Assembly: GCF_001187905.1 (NCBI RefSeq)
Contig: NZ_LGIS01000027.1
Span: 62,001-126,000, forward strand
DNA length: 64,000 nt
DNA from: Pantoea sp. RIT-PI-b
GTDB lineage: Bacteria > Pseudomonadota > Gammaproteobacteria > Enterobacterales > Enterobacteriaceae
Reading direction: 5' to 3'
Part shown: positions 20,255 through 30,170 of the stretch, piece by piece
Layout: every line of letters starts with the position of its first letter
Position numbering within the stretch: the stretch's first letter is position 1
Program-made: the position numbers and the translations under genes
Notes under the pieces: model-generated
Told to the model about the DNA's origin: nothing
Seen by the model: the letters and a program-made list of their open reading frames with translations, nothing else
The model's database searches: none

Positions 20255-21441
20255 GCCAGGTGTTAAATAAGGATGCACCGCTGTTATCGCGCAACATGCT
20301 GGCGGTGATTGTGGCGCAGTTCTTCTCGGCGTTTGGCGACAACGCGCTGTTGTTCGCCACGCTGGCGCTGCTGAAGAATCAGTTCTATCCGGACTGGAGC
20401 CAGCCGATCCTGCAAATGCTGTTTGTCGCCACGTACATTCTGCTCGCGCCCTTTGTTGGGCAGATGGCAGATAGCTTCGCCAAAGGTCGGGTAATGATGT
20501 TCGCCAACAGCCTCAAGCTGCTGGGCGCGCTGATCATCTGCTTTGGCTTCAATCCGTTCCTCGGCTATACGCTGGTGGGAATTGGCGCGGCGTCCTACTC
20601 GCCGGCCAAGTACGGCATTCTGACCGAAATCACCAGCGGTGAACGCTTAGTGAAAGCCAATGGCTTAATGGAAGGCTCGACCATTGCGGCGATTCTGCTG
20701 GGTTCGGTGGCGGGCGGTATTCTGGCGGACTGGAACCTGGTCGCCGCGCTGGTGGTGTGTGCCATGACGTATGCCATGGCGGTGGTGGCGAATATCTTTA
20801 TTCCGCGCCTGACGGCAGCGCGTCCGGGCCAGAGCTGGCATTTTGGCGCGATGCTGCGCAGCTTCGTGGCGGCGACCAAAATACTGTGGCGCAACGGCGA
20901 AACACGTTTCTCGCTGCTCGGCACCAGCTTGTTCTGGGGCGCAGGCGTGACGCTGCGTTTCCTGCTGGTGCTGTGGGTGCCGGTGGCGCTTGGCATCAGC
21001 GACAATAAAACCCCGACCACGCTGAATGCGATGGTGGCGATTGGCATCGTGATTGGCGCGGCTGCGGCGGCAAAACTGGTGACGCTGCAAACCGTGCGTC
21101 GCTGCATGCCGGCGGGCGTGCTGATTGGCGTGATGGTGGTGGTGTTCGCGTTACAACAGAGCTTGCTGAATGCTTATCTGGTGCTGATGCTGATTGGTGC
21201 GCTGGGTGGGTTCTTCGTAGTGCCGCTCAATGCGCTACTGCAGGAGCGCGGCAAAGAATCCGTGGGTTCCGGTAACGCGATTGCGGTGCAGAATCTGGGT
21301 GAAAACAGCGCCATGCTGCTGATGCTGGGGTTGTATACCGTGGCGATTAAGCTGGGTGCGCCTGCGGTGGCGACCGGCGTGGGATTCGGTGCGATTTTCG
21401 CCGTGGCAATTGCGGTGCTGTGGTGGAAAGCGCGGCGGTAA
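20251..21441 (+). CDS. lplT: LplT, lysophospholipid transporter
   Basis: Major-facilitator-type flippase of 396 residues (E. coli 397) that moves lysophosphatidylethanolamine across the inner membrane to Aas for repair. About twelve hydrophobic segments are visible, with [20 protein letters not shown] at the N-terminus. The start codon overlaps the aas stop (ATGA), so the pair is translationally coupled as in E. coli. The gene converges on tas, with two palindromic repeats filling the 3'-3' gap. Confidence 0.95.
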   Translation: MSQVLNKDAPLLSRNMLAVIVAQFFSAFGDNALLFATLALLKNQFYPDWSQPILQMLFVATYILLAPFVGQMADSFAKGRVMMFANSLKLLGALIICFGFNPFLGYTLVGIGAASYSPAKYGILTEITSGERLVKANGLMEGSTIAAILLGSVAGGILADWNLVAALVVCAMTYAMAVVANIFIPRLTAARPGQSWHFGAMLRSFVAATKILWRNGETRFSLLGTSLFWGAGVTLRFLLVLWVPVALGISDNKTPTTLNAMVAIGIVIGAAAAAKLVTLQTVRRCMPAGVLIGVMVVVFALQQSLLNAYLVLMLIGALGGFFVVPLNALLQERGKESVGSGNAIAVQNLGENSAMLLMLGLYTVAIKLGAPAVATGVGFGAIFAVAIAVLWWKARR

Positions 21442-21459
21442 TTGTGCGGTAATTAAAAA

Positions 21460-21520
21460 GGTCGCCATGAATGGCGACCCTACGGCAGAATTTGTAGGGT
21501 GCGCATTAATGCGCACCTGG
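21460..21520. repeat. Two palindromes between convergent lplT and tas
   Basis: A family A palindrome (21460-21483) and a second-family palindrome (21494-21520; GTAGGGTGCGCATTAATGCG core) fill the 81-bp convergent gap. The second ends two bases before the tas stop codon. Both could act as bidirectional transcript-end hairpins. Confidence 0.75.
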
Positions 21521-21522
21521 TT

Positions 21523-22563
21523 TCAAGGCGCAGGATAAGTAAACTGGCGATGAATCGCTTCCAGCTCCTCTAACACCTCGGCGTTCAGCGTCAGATTGAA
21601 ACTCTCCACGTTAATCTTCAACTGCTCCAGCGTAGTCGCGCCCAACAGGGTGCTGGCAACAAACGGCTGCTGACGCACGTAGGCCAGCGCCATCTGCGAA
21701 GGATCCATATTGTGCTTGTTCGCCAACGCCACGTAAGCGGCAATCGCCTGCTGTGACTGATCGCCGCTGTAGCGGGTAAAGCGGCTAAATAGCGTATTGC
21801 GCGCACCGGCCGGTTTCGCACCGTTCAGGTATTTACCACTCAGCGTACCAAACGCCAGGCTTGAATAAGCCAGTAGCTCTACGCCTTCATGCTGGCTGAT
21901 CTCCGCCAAACCGACTTCGAAGCTGCGGTTCAGCAGGCTGTACGGGTTCTGGATGGTGACGATACGCGGCAGCTCATGCTTCTCCGCCAGCTGCAGGTAG
22001 CGCATCACGCCCCACGCGGTTTCGTTCGAGACGCCAATGTAGCGAATCTTACCGGCGCGCACTTGTTCCGTCAGCGCTTCCAGCGTCTCCAGCAGCGTGA
22101 CCGGCACGCTGGAATCGGTATATTGATAACCCAGCTTGCCGAAATAGTTGGTCTGACGCTGCGGCCAGTGCAGCTGATAGAGATCGAGATAATCGGTATT
22201 CAGGCGTTTCAGGCTGGCATCCAGCGCTTCACGGATATTTTTGCGATCCAGCGCCTGATGCGGGCGAATCGAGGCATCCGCGCCGCGTACCGGTCCGGCA
22301 ACTTTGCTGGCCAGAATAATTTTGTCACGGCTGCCGCGCTTCTTCAGCCAGCTACCAATATATTGTTCGGTTAATCCCTGGGTTTCCGGGCGCGGTGGCA
22401 CCGGATACATTTCCGCGGTATCAATCAGGTTAATGCCACTGCTAACCGCGTAATCGAGTTGTGCGTGGGCGTCGGCTTCGCTGTTCTGCTCACCAAACGT
22501 CATGGTTCCAAGCCCCAGCTGACTCACTTCCAGCGTGCTATGGGGAATACGGTGATAGTGCAT
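21523..22563 (-). CDS. tas: Tas, aldo-keto reductase
   Basis: NADP(H)-dependent aldo/keto reductase-family protein of 346 residues, the same length as E. coli Tas. The ATG at 22563 is chosen over one seven codons upstream because it gives the conserved start MHYHRIPHSTLEVSQLGLGT and has AAGGA about ten bases before it. Conserved features include INLIDTAEMYPVPPRPETQG with the catalytic Tyr, and KIRYIGVSNETAWG. E. coli Tas was found as a suppressor of tyrosine auxotrophy under starvation; its natural substrate is not established. The order mutH-ygdR-tas-lplT-aas is as in E. coli, apart from ygdQ, which is absent. Confidence 0.93.
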   Translation of the reverse strand: MHYHRIPHSTLEVSQLGLGTMTFGEQNSEADAHAQLDYAVSSGINLIDTAEMYPVPPRPETQGLTEQYIGSWLKKRGSRDKIILASKVAGPVRGADASIRPHQALDRKNIREALDASLKRLNTDYLDLYQLHWPQRQTNYFGKLGYQYTDSSVPVTLLETLEALTEQVRAGKIRYIGVSNETAWGVMRYLQLAEKHELPRIVTIQNPYSLLNRSFEVGLAEISQHEGVELLAYSSLAFGTLSGKYLNGAKPAGARNTLFSRFTRYSGDQSQQAIAAYVALANKHNMDPSQMALAYVRQQPFVASTLLGATTLEQLKINVESFNLTLNAEVLEELEAIHRQFTYPAP

Positions 22564-22707
22564 TTGCCGGCATCCTTTTTTCATTATGAAAGGGAATGTT
22601 GTGTCCTTTGGGACTATAACGTGTCAAGCGGCGCGGAAGGAAGGGGGGAAAGTTCGGGAAATCGCCTGCACAAGGGGAAAACGCGTGCAGGCTTGGCAAT
22701 TTGGCAC

Positions 22708-22926
22708 TTAACGCTCAATGATGGTCGAGACCTCGTCACCATTGATCTGCATCTGATGGCCTTTCTCATCGGTGTACTGTACCAATCCTGTCTCTTTATC
22801 GATGGCCGGTTTGCCATCTGTCATGATCATACGGCCATCTTTGGTCGCCATGACGTAATCACTGCTGCAACCGCTCAACAATACCGCCACCAACGCCAAA
22901 CCCACTGCACTCACCAACCCTTTCAT
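22708..22926 (-). CDS. ygdR: YgdR, small YgdI/YgdR-family lipoprotein
   Basis: 72-residue lipoprotein with signal [20 protein letters not shown] (lipidated Cys20) and the family core NYVM-like [19 protein letters not shown]. These tiny envelope lipoproteins have an SH3-like fold of unknown role. It is named ygdR rather than ygdI from its position between mutH and tas. A paralogue, ygdI, is at 50081. E. coli ygdQ, which separates mutH and ygdR there, is missing here. Confidence 0.9.
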   Translation of the reverse strand: MKGLVSAVGLALVAVLLSGCSSDYVMATKDGRMIMTDGKPAIDKETGLVQYTDEKGHQMQINGDEVSTIIER

Positions 22927-23030
22927 TCTTATCTCCTTCTCGCGACTTCAACTGCAAAAGTGTAGTAATAAATGCTTTCATCGCCAGGAGTAATCGCATC
23001 ATTCCTAAAGTTATCGGCAGCAATATGCGT

Positions 23031-23717
23031 TTACAGTAAAAAATGTCGCGCTAAAAGTGGACCGGTGAAGCTTTTCTTCAAATAAAAGCCGCGTGGCAGC
23101 GTCATGATTGGCTCGCCATGTTCGCCAATCGCTTCTGTCAGGGCTTTGCTGTTGGCGGCTTTGGGCCGGATTTGCAGCCAGGCGCCGTGCCGGGCGGTGA
23201 TACGCTCAACCTGGCCGAGCACAATCATATCCATTAACTCTTCCCAGTCTTCCCGCAGCTGCTGCTCCTCTTCCTCGTTGGGATGCCACAATAGCGGTGA
23301 ACCCACGCGCCGCTCGGCCAGCGGTAGCGCACGATCGCCTTCAATCGGGATCCACAGCACTCGCGCCAGCTTGTGACGCACATGGCTGGTTTCCCAGGTG
23401 ACGCCGCTATTGCCGGTTAATGGCGCGACGCAGACAAAGGTGGTCTCCAGCGGTTTGCCTTGTGCATCCACCGGGATGGTTTTCAATTCAATGCCGAGAT
23501 GGGCGAAATCCTGCTCGGCTTTACTGCCGGCGCTGGCGCCTAAATGTAGCTCCAGCAGCATGCCAACCCAGCCTTTATCGCGCTTCAAATCCGCCGGAAT
23601 GGGCAAGTTGATCTGCGCCGCCAGCGCGGCAAATGTCTGACCTGCCAGCTGCTGGGCACGTTGCAGTAATTCCGCTTCGTTTTCAGGCGGCGATGACAAT
23701 AAGGGCGAGGAGTGCAT
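23031..23717 (-). CDS. mutH: MutH, methyl-directed mismatch repair endonuclease
   Basis: Nicks the unmethylated strand at hemimethylated GATC sites when activated by MutS-MutL. 228 residues from the ATG at 23717 (E. coli 229). A GTG twelve bases upstream would add four residues, but the ATG with a GTGAG sequence upstream fits the E. coli N-terminus better. The catalytic PD-ExK-type residues are in [15 protein letters not shown] (Asp, Glu and Lys, equivalent to E. coli D70, E77 and K79). [20 protein letters not shown] and [13 protein letters not shown] near the C-terminus are strongly conserved. The upstream region carries DnaA-box-like sequences. Confidence 0.96.
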   Translation of the reverse strand: MHSSPLLSSPPENEAELLQRAQQLAGQTFAALAAQINLPIPADLKRDKGWVGMLLELHLGASAGSKAEQDFAHLGIELKTIPVDAQGKPLETTFVCVAPLTGNSGVTWETSHVRHKLARVLWIPIEGDRALPLAERRVGSPLLWHPNEEEEQQLREDWEELMDMIVLGQVERITARHGAWLQIRPKAANSKALTEAIGEHGEPIMTLPRGFYLKKSFTGPLLARHFLL

Positions 23718-23765
23718 GCTAAAACTCACATTGGTTGAAGAGTGAACAGTAAACGCGGCCTGGAT

Positions 23766-24231
23766 TTGTCCACATGGCAGTTAAGTGAATAACGTAGATA
23801 ATAGCATGATTCAGCATGCTTTTTTAATTGTATAGCCACCAGGCGTCTGCGGTTATCGCAAGGTTATCCCAGCTTGTTATCGACAATGAACAGGTGTTGA
23901 ACCAAGTTATCCACAGAAAAATGGGGTAACCCCCTGTTACGGCTACCCCTGTTTCCATTTACAGCCTTGACTTTCGCATTTTGAACGCTTTTTTTCCTTT
24001 CTTTGACCAGGTTTAGGGCGTTCTCTGTGGATAAAAACGTCGCTGATGGATCTTTGACCGTTCGAAAAAATAGACGCGAGCATAACCCAGGATCCTCATG
24101 GGGATTTAATGGTGATGTGAATTTATCATAATGAAAAATATCAATTTTAATGTTATTTCAAGGTTGGCTGATGAGAGTTTTCCGAAGTGGTTATTCACGT
24201 CATTCCCGTGTTCTGCACAAAGCTATCCACA
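23766..24231. promoter_or_regulatory. DnaA-box-like cluster in the 682-bp mutH-rppH gap
   Basis: Two perfect TTATCCACA boxes occur, at 23907-23915 (+) and 24026-24034 (-, read as TGTGGATAA). One-mismatch versions lie at 23766 (TTGTCCACA), 23877 (TTATCGACA), 24191 (TTATTCACG) and 24223 (CTATCCACA). The surrounding DNA is AT-rich and contains no supported gene. The divergent promoters of mutH and rppH must lie here too. A role in DnaA titration or DnaA-controlled transcription is inference. Confidence 0.55.
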
Positions 24232-24399
24232 GAAAAGGTGAATAAGATCGCTGATAAATCCCCCGTGCTGTTTATAACTTGGCTCATCTCTGTGAGTTAT
24301 CCTGTTTTTATTCTGCTTGCAGCCCGGTATCCAGTGGTTTACCGCCTGTAAGGAGTGTGAAACAATCAGGCTATTCAAATTTAGCTTTGAGGTAGTCCA

Positions 24400-24927
24400 G
24401 TGATCGATGATGATGGCTACCGCCCGAATGTTGGTATCGTAATCTGTAACAGGCAAGGACAAGTGTTATGGGCCAGGCGCTTTGGACAGCACTCCTGGCA
24501 ATTTCCTCAGGGAGGCATCAATCCGGGTGAAACCGCTGAACAGGCGATGTATCGCGAACTGTTCGAAGAAGTGGGTTTACACCGCAAAGATGTTCGAATA
24601 CTTGCTTCAACCCGAAACTGGTTACGCTACAAGTTGCCAAAACGTTTGGTGCGTTGGGACACAAAGCCGGTGTGTATCGGCCAGAAACAAAAGTGGTTTC
24701 TTCTGCAGTTGATGTGTAGTGACGCGGAAATCAATGTGCAGCACAGCAGCACGCCTGAATTTGACGGTTGGCGCTGGGTTAGCTTCTGGTATCCGGTGCG
24801 TCAGGTGGTCTCTTTCAAGCGCGATGTGTATCGCCGCGTCATGAAAGAGTTCGCTGGCGTGGTGATGTCTATGCAGGAGAGTGCCGGGCAGCGCAATAAC
24901 GCCGCCCAACGACGTAAAAGAGGATAG
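24400..24927 (+). CDS. rppH: RppH, RNA pyrophosphohydrolase
   Basis: Nudix hydrolase that converts 5'-triphosphate RNA to monophosphate and so triggers RNase E-dependent decay. 175 residues (E. coli 176). The start is GTG at 24400 with GAGG upstream, giving the conserved [20 protein letters not shown]. The Nudix box spans residues 38-60, with [20 protein letters not shown]. Also conserved are [20 protein letters not shown] and the basic tail RRKRG. ptsP starts 12 bp after the stop, as in E. coli. Confidence 0.96.
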   Translation: MIDDDGYRPNVGIVICNRQGQVLWARRFGQHSWQFPQGGINPGETAEQAMYRELFEEVGLHRKDVRILASTRNWLRYKLPKRLVRWDTKPVCIGQKQKWFLLQLMCSDAEINVQHSSTPEFDGWRWVSFWYPVRQVVSFKRDVYRRVMKEFAGVVMSMQESAGQRNNAAQRRKRG

Positions 24928-24939
24928 GCCACGCCCTTT

Positions 24940-27186
24940 ATGCTCACTCAGTTACGCGAAATAGTAGAGAAAGTGGCGAGTGCTCCACGTCTGAATGAAG
25001 CACTCGACATTCTGGTAAACGAAATTTGCCTTGCGATGGAAACCGAGGTTTGCTCGGTTTATCTCGCCGATCACGATCGTCGTTGCTACTACCTGATGGC
25101 GACACGCGGGCTAAAAAAGCCGCGTGGTCGTACGGTCACGCTGGCGTTTGACGAAGGCATTGTTGGCCTCGTCGGACGGTTAGCCGAGCCGATCAACCTC
25201 GCCGATGCGCAGAGCCATCCCAGCTTTAAATACATTCCTTCTGTTAAAGAGGAGCGTTACCGCTCCTTCCTCGGCGTACCCATTATCAGCCGCCGCCAGC
25301 TGCTTGGCGTGTTGGTTATCCAGCAGCGCGAACACCGTCAGTTTGATGAGAGCGAAGAGTCCTTCCTCGTCACGCTCGCCACGCAAATGGCGGGCTTGCT
25401 GTCGCAGTCGCAGCTCGGCCAACTTTTTGGACAATTCCGTCAGACGCGCGTCAAAGCCATTGCCGCGTCACCCGGCGTGGCGGTTGCGCCAGGCTGGGTA
25501 GATGAAACCCAGCCGCTGCTCGATCAGGTCTCCGCCGCTTCCACCCTTGACGTACAGCGTGAACGTGAGCGTCTGGTGATGGCGATGGGCGAGGCGGGTA
25601 ACGAATTCCGCCGCTTCAGTAAACGTTTTGCCGCCAGCGTGCAGAAAGAGAGCGCGGCGATCTTCGATCTCTACTCGCACTTGCTCACCGATGCGCGGCT
25701 GAAAAAAGATCTGTTTGATGAGATCGAACGCGGATCCGTGGCGGAGTGGGCGGTTAAGCAGGTGATCGAGAAGTTCGCCGAGCAGTTTGCCAATCTGCAG
25801 GATCAATATCTGCGTGAGCGCGCCGGCGATTTGCGTGTGCTTGGTCAACGTCTGCTGTTCCACCTCGATGATTCGCTGGTCGGCACCAATGCCTGGCCGG
25901 AACGCTTCGTGTTAGTCGCCGATGAACTCACCGCCACCACGCTGGCTGAACTGCCGCAGGAGCGTTTAGCCGGTGTGGTGGTGCGCGATGGCGCGGCCAA
26001 CTCGCATGCGGCGATTTTGACGCGCGCGATGGGCATTCCAACCGTGATGGGCGCGGATATTTTGCCGGCGCAGCTCAACAAACGTTTGCTGATTGTTGAT
26101 GGTTATCGTGGCGAAGTGCTGATCGATCCTGAACCGGTGCTGGTGCAGGAATATCAGCGTTTGATCAGCGAAGAGAACGCGCTGAGCAAAATGGCTGAAG
26201 GCGTGGTCGAGCAGCCCGGCGAGCTGAAAAGCGGTGAACGGGTTCAGGTGATGCTGAATGCCGGACTTAGCCCGGAACACGAGCGGGCGCTCGACAGCTG
26301 GGTTGACGGCATTGGCCTGTATCGCACCGAAATCCCTTTCATGCTGCATAACGGCTTCCCGTCTGAAGAGGAGCAGGTAGCTCAGTATCAGGGCATGTTG
26401 CAGCTGTTCTACGACAAGCCGGTCACGCTGCGTACCCTCGATGTCGGCGCCGATAAACAGCTGCCGTACATGCCGATTAGCGAAGAGAATCCCTGTCTTG
26501 GCTGGCGGGGCATCCGCCTGACGCTCGACCAACCGGAGATCTTCATGGTGCAGGTGCGTGCCATGCTGCGTGCCAACGTGGCGTCCGGCAACCTGAGCAT
26601 TTTGCTGCCGATGATCAGCCATATCGACGAGATTGATGAAGCGCGTCGTCTGATCGATCGCGCCGGTCGTGAAGTGGAAGAGATGCTGGGCTATGTGATT
26701 CCCAAGCCGCGCATTGGCATCATGATTGAAGTGCCGTCGATGCTGTTTATGATCCCGCATCTGGCGGATCGTATCGATTTCATCTCAGTGGGGACCAACG
26801 ATCTCACGCAATATCTGCTGGCGGTTGATCGCAACAATACGCGCGTGGCGAATCTGTATGATTCCCTGCATCCGGCGATGCTGCGGGCGCTGCACACCAT
26901 TGCCAGTGAAGCCCGCCAGGCCAAACTGGAGCTGTGCTTGTGTGGTGAAATGGCCGGCGATCCGATGTGCGTCGCGCTGCTGGTGGGGATGGGTTATCAC
27001 CACCTCAGCATGAACGGTAAAAACGTGCCGCGCGTGAAATATCTGCTGCGCCATCTCGATTTTGAGGAAGCGCAGAAGCTCAGCGAGCAGGGACAGGCGG
27101 CGCATACGGCATCGGAAGTGCGCCATTTAGTCTCTAACTTTATGGAGCGTCGCGGTTTAGGCGGCCTGATTCGCGGCGGGCGTTAA
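24940..27186 (+). CDS. ptsP: PtsP, enzyme I of the nitrogen phosphotransferase system (EI-Ntr)
   Basis: Autophosphorylates from PEP and passes phosphate to NPr (PtsO), feeding EIIA-Ntr. 748 residues, identical in length to E. coli PtsP. The N-terminal GAF domain (about residues 1-160; MATRGLKKPRGRTVTLAFDE) senses glutamine in E. coli. The phosphoryl-accepting His356 is in VRDGAANSHAAILTRAMGIP. The PEP-binding barrel carries IDGIGLYRTEIPFML and GTNDLTQYLLAVDRNNT, with the catalytic Cys in LCLCGEMAGDP. Co-transcription with rppH is likely from the 12-bp spacing. Confidence 0.96.
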   Translation: MLTQLREIVEKVASAPRLNEALDILVNEICLAMETEVCSVYLADHDRRCYYLMATRGLKKPRGRTVTLAFDEGIVGLVGRLAEPINLADAQSHPSFKYIPSVKEERYRSFLGVPIISRRQLLGVLVIQQREHRQFDESEESFLVTLATQMAGLLSQSQLGQLFGQFRQTRVKAIAASPGVAVAPGWVDETQPLLDQVSAASTLDVQRERERLVMAMGEAGNEFRRFSKRFAASVQKESAAIFDLYSHLLTDARLKKDLFDEIERGSVAEWAVKQVIEKFAEQFANLQDQYLRERAGDLRVLGQRLLFHLDDSLVGTNAWPERFVLVADELTATTLAELPQERLAGVVVRDGAANSHAAILTRAMGIPTVMGADILPAQLNKRLLIVDGYRGEVLIDPEPVLVQEYQRLISEENALSKMAEGVVEQPGELKSGERVQVMLNAGLSPEHERALDSWVDGIGLYRTEIPFMLHNGFPSEEEQVAQYQGMLQLFYDKPVTLRTLDVGADKQLPYMPISEENPCLGWRGIRLTLDQPEIFMVQVRAMLRANVASGNLSILLPMISHIDEIDEARRLIDRAGREVEEMLGYVIPKPRIGIMIEVPSMLFMIPHLADRIDFISVGTNDLTQYLLAVDRNNTRVANLYDSLHPAMLRALHTIASEARQAKLELCLCGEMAGDPMCVALLVGMGYHHLSMNGKNVPRVKYLLRHLDFEEAQKLSEQGQAAHTASEVRHLVSNFMERRGLGGLIRGGR

Positions 27187-27222
27187 CGGTTACAACTTGC
27201 CGGACTCTGTATACCCGGGCTG

Positions 27223-27231
27223 TGCTATTAT
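27223..27231 (+). promoter_or_regulatory. Possible extended -10 element upstream of lgt
   Basis: TG-C-TATTAT matches an extended -10 in the 112-bp gap between ptsP and lgt. No good -35 lies 16-18 bp upstream, so this is only a candidate start point for lgt-thyA transcription. Confidence 0.3.
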
Positions 27232-27298
27232 GCGCGGCCTTTTATTATATCAACCCTTAGCCAGACCCGTTTCAGGGCAGAAAAAACGATGGTGAAAG

Positions 27299-28180
27299 AT
27301 GACTGACGGCTACATTTCGTTTCCCCAATTCGATCCGGTAATTTTCTCTATCGGACCGGTTTCGCTTCACTGGTACGGCTTGATGTACCTGGTGGGCTTT
27401 ATCTTTGCCATGTGGCTGGCGACACGTCGTGCCAACAAACCGGGCAGCGGCTGGAAAAAAGAAGAAGTGGAGAACCTGCTGTACGCGGGCTTCCTCGGCG
27501 TCTTCCTCGGCGGCCGCATCGGCTATGTGCTTTTCTATAACTTGCCGCTGTTCCTTGAGAATCCGCTGTATCTGTTTAAGGTTTGGGATGGCGGTATGTC
27601 GTTCCATGGCGGTTTGATTGGCGTCATCGTGGTGATGTTGATCTTCGCACGCCGCACCAAGCGTACCTTCTTCCAGGTGGCTGATTTTATTGCGCCGCTG
27701 ATCCCGTTTGGTTTGGGTGCTGGTCGTCTTGGCAACTTTATCAACGGTGAACTGTGGGGCCGCGTAGCGCCAGACTTCAAATACGCCATGCTGTTCCCGG
27801 GCTCACGCAGCGAAGATATCGCGCTGGCGGCGAATAATCCGCAGTACCAGGATTTGCTGAATACCTACGGCGTGCTGCCGCGTCATGCGTCACAGCTGTA
27901 TGAGCTGTGCCTTGAAGGCATCGTGCTGTTCATCATCCTGAACCTGTTTATTCGCAAGCCGCGTCCGATGGGCAGCGTCTCTGGCTTGTTCCTGATTGGC
28001 TACGGCGCATTCCGCATCATCGTTGAATTCTTCCGCCAGCCGGATGCGCAGCTTGGCCTGTTCGAAGGCGGCGTCAGCATGGGACAAATTCTGTCGATCC
28101 CGATGATTCTGGCCGGGGTGATTATGATGATTTGGGCGTATCGTCGTCGTCCGCAGCAACAAACTCGTGAGGTAAAATGA
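27299..28180 (+). CDS. lgt: Lgt, prolipoprotein diacylglyceryl transferase
   Basis: Essential inner-membrane enzyme that adds diacylglyceryl from phosphatidylglycerol to the lipobox Cys of prolipoproteins; several products in this window are its substrates. 293 residues (E. coli 291). About seven membrane segments. The signature [16 protein letters not shown] contains the key Arg143/Asn146-type residues. The catalytic His lies in [11 protein letters not shown], and [14 protein letters not shown] carries a further essential Arg. It overlaps the thyA start (ATGA), as in E. coli. Confidence 0.96.
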   Translation: MTDGYISFPQFDPVIFSIGPVSLHWYGLMYLVGFIFAMWLATRRANKPGSGWKKEEVENLLYAGFLGVFLGGRIGYVLFYNLPLFLENPLYLFKVWDGGMSFHGGLIGVIVVMLIFARRTKRTFFQVADFIAPLIPFGLGAGRLGNFINGELWGRVAPDFKYAMLFPGSRSEDIALAANNPQYQDLLNTYGVLPRHASQLYELCLEGIVLFIILNLFIRKPRPMGSVSGLFLIGYGAFRIIVEFFRQPDAQLGLFEGGVSMGQILSIPMILAGVIMMIWAYRRRPQQQTREVK

Positions 28181-28971
28181 AACAGTATCTGGACCTAATG
28201 CAACATGTGCTGAATGAAGGCGCAGAAAAGGCCGACCGCACCGGAACCGGCACGCTCTCCATCTTTGGCCACCAGATGCGTTTCAATTTGCAGGACGGTT
28301 TTCCGCTGGTTACCACCAAGAAAGTGCACCTGCGCTCGATCATTCATGAGCTGCTGTGGTTCCTCAAAGGCGACACCAACATCGGTTATCTGAAAGACAA
28401 CAAGGTAACGATTTGGGACGAATGGGCAGATGATAACGGCGATCTTGGCCCGGTGTACGGTAAGCAGTGGCGCAGCTGGGGCAGCGCTTCGGGCGAAGAG
28501 ATTGATCAGATTAGCAAAGTGATTGAGCAACTGAAGCGCGACCCGGATTCCCGTCGCATCATCGTTTCGGCGTGGAACGTGGGCGAACTGGATCAGATGG
28601 CGCTGGCACCTTGCCATGCCTTCTTCCAGTTCTACGTTGCCAACGGCAAGCTCTCTTGCCAGCTGTATCAGCGCTCGTGCGACATCTTCCTCGGTCTGCC
28701 CTTTAATATCGCCAGCTATGCGCTGCTGGTGCATATGGTGGCGCAGCAGTGCGATCTCGAAGTGGGTGATTTTGTCTGGACCGGCGGCGACACGCATCTG
28801 TACAGCAATCACCTTGAGCAGGCGCGACTGCAATTGACGCGTGAACCGCGTCCGCTGCCGAAGCTGGTGATCAAGCGTAAACCGGCCTCAATCTTCGACT
28901 ATCAGTTCGAAGATTTCGAGATTGAAGGCTACGATCCGCATCCAGCGATTAAAGCGCCCGTAGCGATTTAA
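28177..28971 (+). CDS. thyA: ThyA, thymidylate synthase
   Basis: Converts dUMP to dTMP using methylene-tetrahydrofolate as methyl donor and reductant. 264 residues, identical in length to E. coli ThyA. The catalytic Cys146 is in [14 protein letters not shown]. The phosphate-binding [14 protein letters not shown] and the dUMP-binding [17 protein letters not shown] are intact, as is the C-terminal closing residue region ending APVAI. Start-stop overlap with lgt suggests translational coupling. A perfect hairpin built on the family A palindrome follows 13 bp after the stop. Confidence 0.97.
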   Translation: MKQYLDLMQHVLNEGAEKADRTGTGTLSIFGHQMRFNLQDGFPLVTTKKVHLRSIIHELLWFLKGDTNIGYLKDNKVTIWDEWADDNGDLGPVYGKQWRSWGSASGEEIDQISKVIEQLKRDPDSRRIIVSAWNVGELDQMALAPCHAFFQFYVANGKLSCQLYQRSCDIFLGLPFNIASYALLVHMVAQQCDLEVGDFVWTGGDTHLYSNHLEQARLQLTREPRPLPKLVIKRKPASIFDYQFEDFEIEGYDPHPAIKAPVAI

Positions 28972-28983
28972 CTCTTTTTACCC

Positions 28984-29013
28984 GTCGTGGTCGCCATTCA
29001 TGGCGACCACGAC
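28984..29013. repeat. Perfect 14-bp-arm palindrome after thyA (family A core)
   Basis: GTCGTGGTCGCCAT and ATGGCGACCACGAC flank two bases. This is the strongest stem of the family A repeats. Its position just after thyA suggests an mRNA 3'-end hairpin, although no T-tract follows. The remainder of the gap to ppdA shows nothing else notable. Confidence 0.7.
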
Positions 29014-29169
29014 TCAACCGCAGCTCAATCCCCAGCCGCACCTCAATTCTGAATCCGCCTCGCAAAAATCTGTATCTCTCTGCACATCCCAGCGATTCCC
29101 TGCGCAGCGTTCCCCAACGCGTCACTCTGCCGCTTGTTGGGTATCCTCTCGGCGGGCAAATTAGCCGCC

Positions 29170-29640
29170 ATGAACAGAAACGATAACCACGGCTTCACCT
29201 TGCCTGAACTGTTATTGGTGATGGTGATCGCTGGCATCCTCAGCGTGGGTGCCTTACAAGGCTGGCAGCGCTGGCAGCAGTACCAACAGCTGCGCGACAG
29301 CGTGCTGCAACTGCAGGGATTCCTGCTGCGGCTGCGTGCCCATGCCAACTGGCATAATCGCGATCTTACGCTGTGGTTGCAGCCAGGCGAGAACGGTTGT
29401 CTTGGCGCAGGAGCAAAGCCCGCGGAGGGCTGCGCGCTGCCATCACGCTGGCTGTATAAGCCGCCGCATGACAGCGTGCGCATCGTCGCCATCACCGGTG
29501 ACGTCGGTTTCTACGGTCGGCGCGATGTCGCGCGCCCTGGCAGCATCGATCTTGCCAGCGATGCCGGGCGCTGGCGTTTAATCATCTCTGCCAGAGCACG
29601 CATCCGCGCCTGCCAGCCGGGAGAGAAAGGATGCGAATAG
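29170..29640 (+). CDS. ppdA: PpdA, minor pseudopilin-like protein
   Basis: Type IV prepilin-like protein, 156 residues, the same length as E. coli PpdA. The ATG at 29170 is preferred to an upstream TTG because it gives a short basic leader and the prepilin peptidase site G8/F9 in NHGFTLPELLLVMVIAG, with Glu at mature position 5. A hydrophobic alpha1 helix is followed by a Trp/Gln-rich segment and a small globular domain. First gene of the four-gene ppdA-ppdB-ygdB-ppdC set. Minor pseudopilins of this type prime pilus or secretion filament assembly; whether this set is used here is unknown. Confidence 0.88.
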   Translation: MNRNDNHGFTLPELLLVMVIAGILSVGALQGWQRWQQYQQLRDSVLQLQGFLLRLRAHANWHNRDLTLWLQPGENGCLGAGAKPAEGCALPSRWLYKPPHDSVRIVAITGDVGFYGRRDVARPGSIDLASDAGRWRLIISARARIRACQPGEKGCE

Positions 29641-30170
29641 CGCAGAGCGGTTTCAGTCTGCTGGAGATGCTGATTGCCATGGCGATTGGCGCGGTATTGA
29701 TGATTAGCGTCGGGCGTTTTTTGCCGCTGCTGCTCGAGCAGAATCTGCGCCTGCAACAGCGCGTGCAGTTACAACAGGAACTGCAGCAGATCGCCCATAC
29801 GCTGCAAAAGGCATTGCGCCGTGCAGGTTATTGTCACGGTCAGTGCAGTGGTTCGGCATTGACGCTGGTCACTAACGGCAGCTGCGTATTGCTGCGCTGG
29901 GATGAAAACAGCAATGGTCGCTGGGAGGGCGTGGGCCACAGCGAAAGTGATTATTACGGCTATCGACTGCGCAGTGGGCAGCTTGAAATGCAGCGTGGCG
30001 TGGATGAGTGCAGCAGCAGCGGCTGGGAGAAACTGTCCGATCCGGCCTTTCTCACGCTTGATGCCTTCCAAGTCGAACGCCAAGGCTCGCGCCTTATCCT
30101 GCAGCTGGCCGGACACGTCGGTAACCAAAGTGTGGCGCTGGAAAACTGGATTGAAGGAATCAATCTGTGA
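29631..30170 (+). CDS. ppdB: PpdB, minor pseudopilin-like protein
   Basis: 179 residues (E. coli PpdB 187). The prepilin motif is SGFSLLEMLIAMAIGAVLMI with Glu at mature position 5, then a Gln/Leu-rich amphipathic helix (about 35-60). The globular part has two CXXXC-like cysteine groups (YCHGQC, then NGSC and DEC), plausible disulfides in the periplasm. The start overlaps ppdA by ten bases, and the stop overlaps ygdB by four (GTGA), so translation is coupled along the set. Confidence 0.88.
   Translation: MRIAQSGFSLLEMLIAMAIGAVLMISVGRFLPLLLEQNLRLQQRVQLQQELQQIAHTLQKALRRAGYCHGQCSGSALTLVTNGSCVLLRWDENSNGRWEGVGHSESDYYGYRLRSGQLEMQRGVDECSSSGWEKLSDPAFLTLDAFQVERQGSRLILQLAGHVGNQSVALENWIEGINL

Noticed and set aside
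21442..21522. OmrA/OmrB-type sRNA next to aas-lplT
   Set aside because: These sRNAs lie near aas in E. coli, but I see neither their conserved 5' end nor their terminator in either gap around aas-lplT.
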